From assembly GCF_019578655.1 (NCBI RefSeq), contig NC_063264.1:25257688-25321687 (forward strand): DNA of 64,000 nt, read 5' to 3'. Numbering within the stretch: position 1 is the stretch's first letter; every line of letters begins with the position of its first letter. The position numbers were made by a program, and so were the translations under genes. Origin of the DNA: Ricinus communis (taxonomy: Eukaryota; Streptophyta; Magnoliopsida; Malpighiales; Euphorbiaceae). This document shows positions 1 through 10,891 of this stretch, piece by piece. Below the pieces are notes generated by a model. That model was not told where the DNA came from. It saw nothing but the letters and a program-made list of their open reading frames with translations, and made no database searches.

Positions 1-2
1 CC

Positions 3-872
3 CTAAGGGGGAGGGTTCCTTTTGAGCATTTTGGAAAGGTGACATATGTAACTGGATAGATGTAGTATGACTTCCCTGACATAGTTGAGTATTTCAAAAA
101 ATTGTTGGATTTGCTTTACAGAGAGATTCTCATCTAGAAAGTAATCAAGCTCTTTTGTCAAGTGTGGACCATACGTATATTGGCCGTCCTTAAAATGCAT
201 TCCAAGGAATTCTATCTCTTATTGGCCAATAATACTCTTTTTCTCTGAAAGCATTATTCCATACTTTTGGATGATAGCAAGAAATTGTTTCAGGAGTTGA
301 TGATGTTCCTCAGCCATTTCTGAGAATAAGAGAATATCATCAATGTAGATTAGGGAGGAATAGAGGATAGGCCCAAAGTTTTCTATCATTGTTTTTTGGA
401 ACTGGGAAGGGGTTGTTTTGAACCCAGAATGCATGACTGTCCATTGATATTGGGCGTTTGGGATACAAAAGGTTGTTTTGTATCTTTCTGAGGGATGGAT
501 ACCTAATTGCCAAAATCCAACTTTGAGATCAAATTTTGAATAGAATTGAGCCTTCTGAATGTGGACTTTTAGGTTCAAAATGCGAGGAAAAGGAAACTTG
601 TTGTCTTGCAAAAAATGAATCAGAGGCTTGTAATCAATAACAAGTCTCTTTTTTCCTCTTAGTTTTTCAGATCTTTTTTCCACGTAAAAGGCTTGATATG
701 CCCATTGTGAGGTTGTGGGCTCGATAAGGCCGTGTTTTAGAAGAGTCAGGCACTCTGATCTGGCAAGAGCTAGATCTGTAGAAGAAATTTCTAGATGGGT
801 GGCTTTAGTTGGATTCATATCTTCGTTAAGCTTGAAAGGAAGGTTGATATAGAATTGGGGATTTTTCCACAA
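3..872 (-). pseudogene. Caulimovirid reverse transcriptase domain, interrupted by a stop
   Basis: The frame from 872 to 222 reads as the fingers and palm of a pararetrovirus reverse transcriptase: a basic VIDYK-type motif, a FSKFDLK-like motif (here YSKFDLK), and the catalytic YIDD box followed by ILLFS. A TAA at 219-221 breaks the frame. The same frame resumes at once and continues to the window edge with thumb/connection sequence ending KMLKRNPPP. The single in-frame stop is the only break in this part, so this domain is better preserved than the rest of the element. The catalytic Asp pair is present, but the protein would be truncated before the thumb and the missing RNase H. Confidence 0.85.
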
Positions 873-1084
873 GGGTAGTGGATATTGAAAATGTGAATGG
901 GATTCTGGACAAAAAGGAAGGAATTTTTCCTTGCATTGCAGGAATGGTGGTCCTGTGTCTGCTATGGTGAACAGATTAGAAGTATCTGTGTATGGACGGA
1001 ATTGCCTCTTGAACTTTATTCCATTGGGAAGAATTTAAAGCCTTTGAGCTTGATGATAAATATCAAAACTTATTAAGAGGTCTT

Positions 1085-1320
1085 TATTTGGGAGGTCTGA
1101 GCCAATAATGTGCGTCCATACTACACAATCAGGAAAGAACTATATCCCGATTTTTTATTTTGTGATCAAGGTAGTTTTGAAAGTTTGGCCATTTGCCGCT
1201 CTGAAAAACTGAATGTGAGATTTCCAGTGTTTAGATGGGAGAACTTCAGGATTCATCATGCTTCTATGAGCTACAATGTCAAAGAAAGCTATGACTGGGA
1301 CATGCTTTGAGTATCTTAAA
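1085..1320 (-). pseudogene. Caulimovirid aspartic protease remnant
   Basis: Between the zinc-knuckle region and the reverse transcriptase, the - strand frame contains FFDIVAHRSMMNP followed by a run resembling the retroviral-type aspartic protease of caulimovirids. The active-site triad, D-(T/S)-G in working enzymes, reads D-I-V here. At least two stop codons follow in the same frame. Position and flanking residues support the assignment; the broken triad and the stops mean it cannot act. Confidence 0.6.
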
Positions 1321-1409
1321 GGTAAGACTTCTATAGGAACATAAGGTACGGGAGGAATCTTAGTAGCAAGTTGAGATAACTCGGGAACTGGAGATGGAGA
1401 GAAAGGATA

Positions 1410-2657
1410 CTACATCACATTTGCTAGTATGTCCTTTTCTTCTTTTGAAGAAAAACTGATCATTAGGATTGAAATTTCATTACAATCTGAGGAGGACTCT
1501 TCTGAGGAATCAGTAGAGTCTGAATGTTCTTCTTCTATTCCAAAGAGACTTTCTGGAGTGAGATCGTCTTGTTCTGATAAGAGAGACTCTATATCTTCTG
1601 TAAATGAATCTGGTAGAGACATGGACATGCTAACTTGCTGGATCATTCTTGCTGCCTTTTCCGAATTTTGAGGGCAATCCTTAGCATAACGCCCCTTCTT
1701 TCGGTAGATATAACATCTATTTGATTTGATGCCTTGATTCTTCTTTTTTTGGAAGTACCTGAGTTTATTTGTATATGGCTTTTTTCCTTTAAACTCTTTG
1801 TTTCTATTATGAGAGTATTTTTGGAAATGGTATTTGATTTTCTTCTTGTGACTGGAGCAGGCACAATTGGAGGACTTACATTTAATCTTGAGGTGGCTTT
1901 TGTTACATGCCTTTTGAACAATCAAATCTCGTTGAGACAGTCTCCTTAATAATTCTTGCTGGTCACATAATCTCTTGATAGAGGAGAGAGTGAAGTGCCA
2001 GATTTCTCCAAGAGTAATGGAGGTAACTGGCTTCTTTGTTGCGGCGATCATGTTATTGACTTATGGTTGTATCTTATCTGGTAATGAGGTGATGAAAGTA
2101 TATTTTAACATATCATCACCGTCGTGCCCTCCAATGACATAATACAATTTGGACATTGCAGAATAATGTCTTTCCAAATCCTTGATCTTCAACGAACAAT
2201 ATTTTTTATCAAAGTATTCATGTTTCTGTTATCGTATAATGAGATCATAACTTCCAAGAAACTGATTATGGAGGACTGTGACCGCAGCTGATGGAGTTGG
2301 CAAAGTCACAAATTGGAGCCTGGTGTATTCAGGCTGTGACTGGAACCAATCCCTTAAACTGCCTATGAATCTTGTTACAAATTTAGCAAGAACCTTTTTG
2401 AGTGTGGCACCATCAAAAGTCATTTGAAGATCAATCCATGCCAAAAATTCAGAAAGTTTATCTCTCCATTTTGATGGAGACAAATCATCAAAAGTGAACC
2501 AAGGTCCTATTCCAGTTGTGGATTTTGACCTTAGGTGTGAAGCTATAGTAGGATCAAAATATGACTGTGCATCCTCTATGCCATCTTCAGGCTCTACTAC
2601 TTCTGGAGAGGGTTCAGTAGTGGAGATGTTCATGAGTATCTGTGTTATATCAGCCAT
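1410..2657 (-). pseudogene. Caulimovirid coat-protein-like region with degenerate zinc knuckle
   Basis: Two open stretches, 2657-2229 and 2051-1410, make a capsid-like region. The first begins MADITQILMN and has a Trp-rich run (WRDKLSEFLAWIDLQ). The second holds a Lys-rich basic block, then CYIYRKKGRYAKDC, then an acidic Ser/Glu/Asp-rich tail. In an intact CCHC knuckle (C-x2-C-x4-H-x4-C) the second Cys and the His would be present; both read Tyr here. The frame between the two stretches contains stops. Basic block, knuckle and acidic tail in that order are typical of caulimovirid coat proteins. Confidence 0.7.
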
Positions 2658-2699
2658 TTCAGAGGTATTTGAAGAAGAATCAGAATCATAAGGGCTGAT

Positions 2700-3527
2700 T
2701 AGTGATTGATCTCACAATTTACTTCCCTTCGAGACTTGAGGATGTGAAGTTTTGTTTTATTGGGTTGTAGATCCTTTTGGATAGAGGTGTGAGAAAGTAC
2801 TAAAGGGTTGGTAAGGAGTTTCTTCTTGCTCTAGTTGTGGAAGGAAAGGAAATGCAAAATAGTATGAGGGAGCAATCGCAGAAGATGCAGAGGCTGCTGA
2901 TGTAAAGGAAGGAACTATAGAAGACTGATCTTTTCTAAGGTCATGTTCAATTTGATCAATCTGCCTTTTGAGCCTCGTAATCTCCTTTATCTTCTGGATG
3001 AAAGCTGGTGTAATCGATTGGGGAACTCAAAGCTCTCTATCCAAGGCTTGATATTTGGCGGTTAAAGAGGAATATAGTTGGAGTACTTCTTGAGAGAAGG
3101 TATCCAACTTCTGGTCCAACTTGTGAGCCAAATTGAGAGCCTGATCTAATTTTCCATCAATCTTCTTTAAATAAGAGTTCTAGACTATAAAATTAGAAGT
3201 CTGCCAATTCAGTACTTCTTCTGGTGGAGTGAGAGGCTCTATGGATCCTGATGGAGTAACCCTTGAGGGGAGAATCTCTGATCTTTTATTTTTTGACTTC
3301 CCTAGAGGAGGGAAATCTTCAGGCTAAAACATGAAACAGTTTTGGATTGTCTGGGGTGTTTGGACTGCTGGCAAACCAGAGTAAATCTCCTGTTTGCAAG
3401 TAGTAGAAGGCTTTTGTCCAAAAACAATTCCCTTTTGAGTCAAAAGTATTTTCATCTCATCAAAGGTAATGTCAAGGACAGTCTTTCCTTCTTTGACTAA
3501 CTCGGCTACAAGAATCCAAAAGACCAC
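2700..3527 (-). pseudogene. N-terminal polyprotein part with coiled-coil stretch, decayed
   Basis: The - strand of this stretch reads, with stops, as heptad-rich sequence (for example LAHKLDQKLDTFSQEVLQL, around 3060-3140) and, further upstream at 3527-3324, an open piece of 67 codons. In caulimovirids the movement protein and a coiled-coil virion-associated region precede the coat region, and the position fits that. No movement-protein signature was recognised with confidence. The frame is closed in several places. Confidence 0.4.
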
Positions 3528-3650
3528 AAAGACCTCTCATGGCAAAGTTGCTTTTACTTGGTCTTAGCTTGAGGATTTATCTTGCCTTGAATTTACAGTA
3601 TGAGAATTATTAGAATGAACAGCTTTCGGCTTCATTATTCAATTGAATAT

Positions 3651-6009
3651 AGAGAGAAGTTGAGAAAAGAACAAAAAAATAGAAAAATAATTTATTTCAA
3701 AAAAAAAAGGAAAAGGAAAGAAAAGAAAAAGACAGAAAATAGTATGTAAATGGTGCTATTAGGAAAAAATGCACCTGAGCTTGAATTATTGAGAGATTCC
3801 TCATTTGAGGGCTTGGAGTTGTTTATTTTATTAAGACAAGTCATATATTGATTATGTTTGAGATGAGATGCTATTATCATTATTGATGAAGTTGCAGTTT
3901 TCTTAATCAATTGAATTCTTTTACTTTTGAGTCTTTTTTATAGTCCTTCTTTCTTGATCTACACTTAGCCAAATACTCTGTTACAAGCCAAAAACAAGTC
4001 TCATTGATTTTTTTTGGAAGTATGGTCAAATTAGTGGAGATAAAGATTGGATATTCTTATTTATGATATTCTCTCTTATATTCTAGGAATTAAGGAAGGG
4101 CATATGCCTATCTGAAGTGCAACAACGCATTTACTTCTTAATTTGTGTATATGTATTTTAGATTATTTTTCATAACCTTATTGATTCTTGATATTGTGCT
4201 ATGGATAGTTAGAGTAAAAAAGTTTGAGATAAGCATAATAATTACTTGTAAAATCTTTGAGATTCCTTGTACGTGTTACTTGTTTAAATTTTTATATTTC
4301 TTCAAGGCAATATTGATACGTGTTTTATAATTTTTTTGCTAAAGTAAAATTTACTATGATAACGAGCTACTTGTTAACATCGATAAAATTAATGATAAAA
4401 TAATAATGACAATAATAAGCATTGCAAAATTAACCAATGAAGTTATTATGTTTTAATTTTTTTTTTTGAATTTGCCCCCTTCTTTGATTTTATTAATACT
4501 AAATACCCTTTAAATTCTTACAAAACTAATTACTAAGTACTAATCCCTTGCATCCAATGTTAATGCAGTCAAAAGACTAAATTAAAAAATAAAATTACAA
4601 TTTGTTCTTTAAACTTATCATATATTAAAATTATCCAAATTTAATTTTTTTATCAAATTTAAGTAAAATTTAATTTTTAGCATAATTTAATTCTAATGTC
4701 TATTAAAATAATAATTTAAATAAATATTTATAACTATAAATATGTATTATATTTTAGTAATTGAAATTAAATTATATGCTAATTTGATAATGTTGTTTTA
4801 AATATAAGTATTTTTAAAATATTTAAAATTTTAAATTAAATTGTGCTAAAAATTAAATTAAAGTAAGTAAGTAATAATAATTTTTATTAAATACTAAAAT
4901 TAACATATTATACAACTAACTATTACTCCATTAAAATTAATAATTTTATTCTAATATGATAAAAAGAAATAATTTTGACTCCATTGACTTTAGATACGGG
5001 GAGTTAGTAGTTGATTTCATAAAAATATAAAAGAAATTTAATATAATAAAATCGACATAGGAGGTAGCCTCTAAAAGTAAACATCAAAGGTAAAAAGTAA
5101 TTACTTGCTAATTAATTCATTATTAAAAAGCAACTTAATATGTGTAGGGTTCCTTCTAGTAATTCAAGCCTTGAGATATATAATTGTGTTTAAAACTTTC
5201 AAATTTGTATTTTTCCATCCGTAAAAGTTTTATTTAGTATGCACTAATTCAAGCATTGAGATATATAATTGCGTTAAAACTCTCAAATCTGTGTTTTATT
5301 ATCCACAAAAATTTTATTCAGTACGCACTAAATTACTCTAAATTATTATATAAAAAATATATTATAAATCAAGGTTTCTCTTTTATAAATTCGTTTACAA
5401 CATAACACAAAATAAAACTCAGCATGTTAATTAGGGCATAAATGACTTATTTTGATTCAACAAAAAGTATCCATTTTGCATCTGAATAGAAAGAGATCTT
5501 TCGGCTTTCCTTTCATAGTCAACACTCTATCCCTCTCAAATCTTTCATTTCAATAGTAATTTATTTTCTAAATTTCAAAAGTCCCCATGTATTTAACATG
5601 CATACCCAATACGAGAGATTGATTAAACCTATAGCACTTGATTTTTTTATTATATGAATTTTAATAAGAACCACAAATTGTAAAGTCCAATTTCCTCATG
5701 ATAACATTTCCAAATGATGCAAAGAATTATAAGATGTGGCTTATTAAAATATAAATTCTTCTATTTACATATTTGGACTTGACAAAATTCTCTCCATTGT
5801 ATAAAAAAAATATGAAATTCTATAATTGACAATATTATTTATTTTCTATTTTAATATAAGGAGAAATTTTTTGGTGATTTTAATCTACCACATCATCTGT
5901 AGACAAAATCAATTGTATTGTGACATATAAAGGTATTTGGTCCATAGATTTCATGCAGTTTATAATTGTTTCTCACAAAATAATTATATTAAGAAGATGC
6001 TTAGTTCAA
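3651..6009. other. AT-rich intergenic DNA
   Basis: No gene was recognised. The stretch from about 4330 to 5050 is almost pure A/T with short homopolymers. Short open frames here, such as 3692-3910 and 4145-4330, are low-complexity and look like chance. A tandem duplication at 5160-5330 is listed separately. Confidence 0.6.
5160..5330. repeat. Tandem duplication of an 85-bp unit
   Basis: Two adjacent copies (about 5160-5244 and 5245-5330) both begin TAATTCAAG and run through TTGAGATATATAATTG to a GTATGCACTAA / GTACGCACTAA ending. They differ at several positions and by small indels, so the duplication is not recent. No coding content. Confidence 0.75.
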
Positions 6010-7130
6010 AGATTTGATATAGTTGATAGTTGTTTGTCACTGAGCAACTATATTAAAGCGTTTTATAAGAACTTAAGAAATAACAGTGAGTAGCTGATTT
6101 AGTTCCAATCAGTTGCTGATTGTATCAGCTCTATTTTAGAGCTTTTTCTTATTAGCTGATATCTGATTTAATTTTTTATTTATTTGGACATTGTTATCTT
6201 TATTAAGACTCATTAATAGTAACTTATTTTAAATTAATCTCATATAATTAAATTTTTACATTTTAAAATAAATAATTATTATTTTAAAATTATTCTTAAT
6301 AGTTAAATAATTATAATACTTAAAATTATAGTATTTGAAATTAGAAAGTAGAATTTAAATTTAAATTTCTACTTTTAAAATAAATTTTATAAACATTTTT
6401 AATAATAAATACAATTGAGCTAAAAAATTTACTATAAATTTTTTAATTATTATAAGTTATTTTTATTAATTTGTATCATTAAATATAATATAATAAATTA
6501 AAATATATTTAACGATAAATTATATGTTCAATGATTATTTAATATATTAACAATAACTGCTAATAAGATTCTACTAAAAGGTTTAATTAACATTCATAAG
6601 CTACCATCTATCAGCCACCAGCCACTAGTTACAAGCTATATTGATCAGTTGAACCAAATAAATTTTAAAATGCTTGATAAAGACTTAAGAAACAACAGTT
6701 GATATCTGATTTAATTTTGTGTACACTAGTATCTTTATTAAAGCTTATTAATAATAATTTACTTTTGATTTCATATAATTAAATTTTTATATTTTATAAT
6801 AAATAAATAATTTAATTATTATAATATTTAATAATTAAATTTAAATTTCTACTTTTAAAATAACTTTTATAAATATTTTTAATAATAAATATAATTAAAC
6901 TAAAAAATTAACTATAATAACTTTAATTATTATAACTTGTTTTAATTAATTTATATCATTAATATAATATAATATAATATAACATATTTAACGATAAATT
7001 ATATCTTTAATGATTATTTAATATATTAATAGTAATTGCTAATAAAATTTTATTAAATGGTTTAGTTTATCAGCCATTGGCTATCAGCTATCAACCACTA
7101 ACTATCAGCTGCATTAATCAACCGAATCAA
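6010..7130. repeat. Two adjacent copies of a MITE-like family
   Basis: Copy A (about 6010-6660) and copy B (about 6665-7130) share the blocks TCATATAATTAAATTTTTA, TTTCTACTTTTAAAATAA, ACGATAAATTATAT and a terminal run of short ATCAGC / GCTATCAGC motifs. Copy B lacks the first part of copy A. A third relative sits in an IF-2 intron at 24900-25560. The ends, rich in AGCTG / CAGCT motifs near TTGGTTxxxCAGT sequence, resemble known hAT-type MITEs of plants, but no clear target duplication was found. Confidence 0.6.
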
Positions 7131-7244
7131 ATATGCATGTGCTATTCTCTATTAATTATTTGTATTAATTAATTCTTAATTATGGATGATTAATTGTAAG
7201 AAATAAATTAGCCATTATAAATGTAACACTTACTATATAGATAT

Positions 7245-7339
7245 CACTTAGTTATTTAATAAGAGAGGTCTCCTAATAATAGAATCTAATATAACACTTT
7301 GTTATTTAATAAGAGAGGTCTCCTAATAATAGAACCCAA
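7245..7339. repeat. 50-bp tandem duplication upstream of CASPL
   Basis: The unit CACTTxGTTATTTAATAAG with its continuation AGAGGTCTCCTAATAATAG occurs at 7245-7289 and again at 7295-7339, offset exactly 50 bp, with only about three differences. It lies about 500 bp upstream of the CASPL start codon. Confidence 0.85.
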
Positions 7340-7475
7340 TTCGGACAGAGATAATACATTGCCAATAATGGGATTTTGTGAAAAATAGTAAAATGCAAAA
7401 ACAAAATCTCAATATCCTTTCACCAATCAAGACTCTTATCTAATATAATTTTCTGTGAAATGATGTTTCAATTTC

Positions 7476-7709
7476 ATTTTTCATGGTTCCTCCCTCTCCC
7501 TCTCCCTCCCTCCCTATCTCTTCTTCAATCACATCCAATACCCTAAAGATCATCATGAAACCAGACTTGAGATGCGACCAGACAGACACGCATTGAGAAG
7601 AGTAATTTTTATCCATGCACTTGGGTTTGTGTGACCCGCCATAATGACAATTGAATGCTTGTCACCCACCCTACCTAAACTCCATAAAGGAATTCTACCA
7701 CACTATATA
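7476..7709 (+). promoter_or_regulatory. Upstream region of the CASPL gene
   Basis: A C/T-rich tract (about 7491-7526, CCCTCTCCCTCTCCCTCC repeats) is followed by a TATATA at 7704-7709, about 130 bp before the start codon at 7838. Plant core promoters often have a TATA box 30 bp before the start site and a pyrimidine patch nearby. The start site itself is not determined. Confidence 0.4.
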
Positions 7710-7837
7710 CATTCTGTAATTTTACAAGTCTACTATTATTGATGCTAGCTAACCTAGAAATATATTATAATTAGGTAACAACCAGAGCTTCCCAAAACCC
7801 AGTAAGCTAGAGCTTGAGAAAGATCGATCAGAGATCC

Positions 7838-8914
7838 ATGGACAAAAGCAAAGTAAGCACAGCAGTTGGAGGGGAGACTCCAGTAGGATTAATTACGGGT
7901 TCAAGAGATGATGAGTTAGAAAGTGGCTCCATGCGCACAGCCGAGACTGTGCTGCGGCTTGTACCCATGGCTTTTTGCATCTCAGCTCTTGTTCTCATGC
8001 TCAAGAATTCTCAGACTAATGACTTTGGCACTCTTTCCTACTCAGATCTTGGAGCTTTCAGGTTTGCTTCTTTCTCTCTGCTATGAATATATAGCTTTCT
8101 CTAATCTAGTACTGCTGGTTTTATCACCGAACCGTAGCTATTAAAGCTATTACATGGGATACACAGTCAAGTACTTTGATTGGGGAATTTCTTTCCTGAA
8201 AACTAACTGTATTTATTATATTAATTAGCCATAAGGGTTTTTATATAGTAAGAAATGGTGTATTAATTATTTGCTTGAATGAGTTAAGTTTCATTCCCTG
8301 AAAAAAAAAGAAGGTTATTAAAGATAAACTGGATACAGAATTTAAGTTTGTTATGACTTCCGGACTTGAGAGAGCCATATATATGAATCATATATTATTA
8401 TAATACATGCAGGTATTTGGTGCATGCCAATGGCATATGTGCTGGCTATTCCCTTCTGTCAGCTATCATTGTAGCCATGCCTCGACCATCCACCATGTCC
8501 CGAGCCTGGACATTCTTCTTCCTTGACCAGGTTAGTTAATCAACTAAGAAAAATCTTTATATCATCACCATGTTCATGGCAGAAAAAACAGCAACCATCC
8601 ATCTCATCTTTACAAAGTTTTATATTCACATGATGTAGGTGTTGACATATGTAACCTTGGCGGCAGCCGCCGTGTCTGTGGAGGCGTTGTACCTGGCCAG
8701 AAAGGGGGACATTGCCATCACCTGGAGTGCAGCTTGTGTGTCTTTTGGTGGATTCTGCCACAAGGCCATAACATCTGCTGTCATCACATTTATTGTAGTA
8801 GTCTGCTATGCACTACTTTCACTTGTCTCCTCCTACAAGCTTTTTAGCAGATATGGTGCACCAGATGTGAGCTACCCAGGCAAGGGGATTGAGGTTGCTG
8901 CCTTTCACAGTTAA
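7838..8914 (+). CDS. CASPL2A: CASP-like membrane protein, 2A type
   Basis: Exons 7838-8061, 8413-8530 and 8639-8914 join to 205 codons, with GT/AG at both introns. CASP-like proteins are four-helix membrane proteins related to the Casparian strip scaffolds of the plasma membrane. Helix 1 is about residues 34-55 and carries the family's conserved Arg (R40 in TVLRLVPM); helix 2 is 82-97; helix 3 starts near W107 with the conserved Asp (D113 in FFFLDQ); helix 4 is about 157-182. The N-terminus ([12 protein letters not shown]) and the end ([12 protein letters not shown]) look like the 2A subgroup. I chose the ATG at 7838 because the frame has no earlier ATG and family N-termini are about this long. 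The function of 2A members is largely unknown; membrane scaffolding is inferred from the family. Confidence 0.93.
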
Positions 8915-9879
8915 TTTGTAAACCAATTTCACTTTATGGCTTGCGCTGACCACCAAAACAACCACCAAAGTGTGTGGCATGTGCATGGTTTGGATGGATA
9001 ATAAGTTATGTTCTACTGCTTATACGTAATTATTCAAGTATCCTTCTACTTTTCATGTACTCCATATATGTTAAAACTTGTATGTAAATTAAGAAGAGTT
9101 CTTTTTCGTAGTTTTTAAGAAATCGGATGGACATACTAATTTGAACGGAATTAAATCGACTTAAATTAAATTGAACCGAATTAAATCAACTTAAATTAAA
9201 TTAAATTGAATTAAATTGAATTGAATTAAATTAAATTGAACCAAATTAAATTGACTAAGCAGAAAATTTTGTTTAAAAAATATGTTCCATTGGTTCGTTT
9301 ACATATATTTATAAAAGAAATTATGAAGAAAATAAAAAACAAAATGGATTGTGATATTAAACATTGAATGTTTAAAGTTAAACACTATTTATTATACATT
9401 AAAATTTTTTTTGGTAGTTATAATTTAAATTTTTTATTTTTTTTAATTTTATTTATAGACTTGTTAACTAAAATAAATATTACGATGTTATTGATATGAA
9501 CCTATTTAAATTATATTAAGTATTATTAAAATTTAACAATTTACTATGGGTCTATTGTAACTATTATTTTAACATTTAAGGTTAAGGTCTCATCATCTAC
9601 TATATGAATTTTAGTCATTTTTTTTCAAATTTATAATGGCTTTGATCCATCTATTTTGGTTCTCTTACAAATCTACTCTACTCTCGTAGGCTTGTGTCAT
9701 TATTGAGGTGACACTCCTGCGTGGTTTAAAAATGGTGTTCACACTAAATATTTATGATAGTCATTTGATAGGTTGGCTATTAAAATTAATATTTTTATAT
9801 TTAATTTAACTATTTTATTATTAAAAGTTAAAATTCAAAATAAATTTTAATTAATCTTTCGAACTCAACTGTTATCTAT
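8915..9879. other. 3' flank of CASPL and AT-rich intergenic DNA
   Basis: The first 150 bp or so probably hold the CASPL 3' UTR. The rest is AT-rich with no recognised gene. It includes the AATTAAATT-type short repeat at 9140-9256. Confidence 0.5.
9140..9256. repeat. Degenerate AAATT/AATTG minisatellite
   Basis: Units such as AATTAAATTG, AACTTAAATT and ACCGAATTAAATC recur every 5 to 20 bp across about 115 bp, with imperfect copies. Confidence 0.7.
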
Positions 9880-10891
9880 TAAAATATTGATAAAATGTAC
9901 AAAAATACTCTTACATTTATTACAAAAGTTCAACTAAGTTTCTATCTCTTTTTTTTTCATTCAATTAAATCCATTAATTTTTATAAAAAATCTAATTAAA
10001 TTTCTATCCTTTTATAGCCAATTAAAACCATCAAGTTTTATAAAAAATTCAATTAACCCCTAATGCTAATAACATCTAAAATGTCATTAAGTGTAAGCAT
10101 TTCATTATTTTGAGAGCGTAAATAATAACTGTTCTAAATATTTTAAAATTGTTACCTATATCACATGAGGGAGAGAAAATCACTTTTTCTTCTTATTTAA
10201 CTTACATTATAGCTTATACAATCCTAGAACATCCTTCTAGAATTGATCTCCCTCCAATGGAGTGTACATCTTTATGGTTTTATTATAAAACATATTAGAG
10301 GTGGAGGGATGTAATCTAACTCAATAACTTGCACTTACCCTCTACTTACAAATGAGCATGACGAAGAAAACGAAAATGTTGTTCTCATTTCAGATGAGGA
10401 AAGAAATCACTACTCTTCTTTATAAATAAAAATTTATAGATAGGAGTTAATATCATTCCAACTGCCATTCCAAAAGTAATTACTATTTTTGACATTAAAA
10501 GATATTTTTGGCCGGTAATTATTCCAAAAAATATTCCGCAAAAAAACCGCTCATGCCTGGTAATGTTGTACAAAAATAAAAAAGAAAAAGTGGTTTTCTC
10601 TCCATCATGTGATATATGCGTGACTTTAAAATATTCAAAGCGGTTATTATTTGCGTCCTCAAAATAATGAGACTCTTACATTTAATGCCATTTTGGACGC
10701 TGTAAGCATTATAGGTTAATTGAATATTTTATAAAAATTAATGGGTTTAATTGAACCAAAAAAGAAAATGAGAATTTAATTAAACTTTTTATAAAAATTA
10801 ATTAGTTTAATTGAGCTAAAAAAAATATAAATTTAATTGGACTTTTTCTAATAAGTTGAGGGTTATTTTTATAACTTTTGCCCAAAATATT
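9880..10891. mobile_element. Non-autonomous MULE carrying an ndhD fragment (MULE-1)
   Basis: Long terminal inverted repeats pair 9889-10194 with 10576-10882 (about 305 bp each). Matching landmarks include TTTATAAAAAATTCAATTAA, CTCATTATTTTGAGGACG-type blocks, and ATATCACATGAxGGAGAG at the inner ends. The flanks are TAAAATATT (9880-9888) and CAAAATATT (10883-10891), a 9-bp target duplication with one mismatch. Long TIRs with a 9-bp duplication are the signature of Mutator-like elements. The roughly 380-bp core encodes no transposase and holds a plastid ndhD piece at one end plus unidentified sequence at 10195-10430. Confidence 0.8.
10437..10566 (-). pseudogene. ndhD: Plastid ndhD fragment inside MULE-1
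   Basis: On the - strand the segment reads [18 protein letters not shown] and then [15 protein letters not shown], the C-terminal half of the plastid NADH dehydrogenase-like subunit 4 (NdhD). Compared with the overlapping copy at 52733-52943 it lacks TTGGCAG just after GCGGAA, which shifts the upstream frame. The homology starts within about 10 bp of the right TIR. It is a pseudogene of plastid origin, cut off after PIY. Confidence 0.85.

Larger units (their letters stand above)
1..3650 (-). mobile_element. Endogenous caulimovirid (plant pararetrovirus) remnant, cut by the window edge
   Basis: Read on the - strand from about 3650 down to 1, the region shows the expected order of a caulimovirid polyprotein: a coiled-coil-rich stretch, a coat-like region ending in a basic patch and degenerate zinc knuckle, an aspartic protease remnant, then reverse transcriptase. 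RNase H would lie beyond base 1. Open frames are broken by several stops and frame changes, so the copy cannot make a full polyprotein. No LTRs or integrase are seen, which argues against a Ty3/gypsy retrotransposon and for a virus copy integrated by chance. The genus cannot be settled by eye. Confidence 0.8.

Noticed and set aside
1429..1671. Open frame on the + strand
   Set aside because: It is the reverse of the Ser/Glu-rich caulimovirid tail; its Ser/Glu pattern is a mirror of that low-complexity coding run.
8540..8761. Open frame on the - strand over CASPL exon 3
   Set aside because: Shadow of the CASPL coding exon; no family resemblance.
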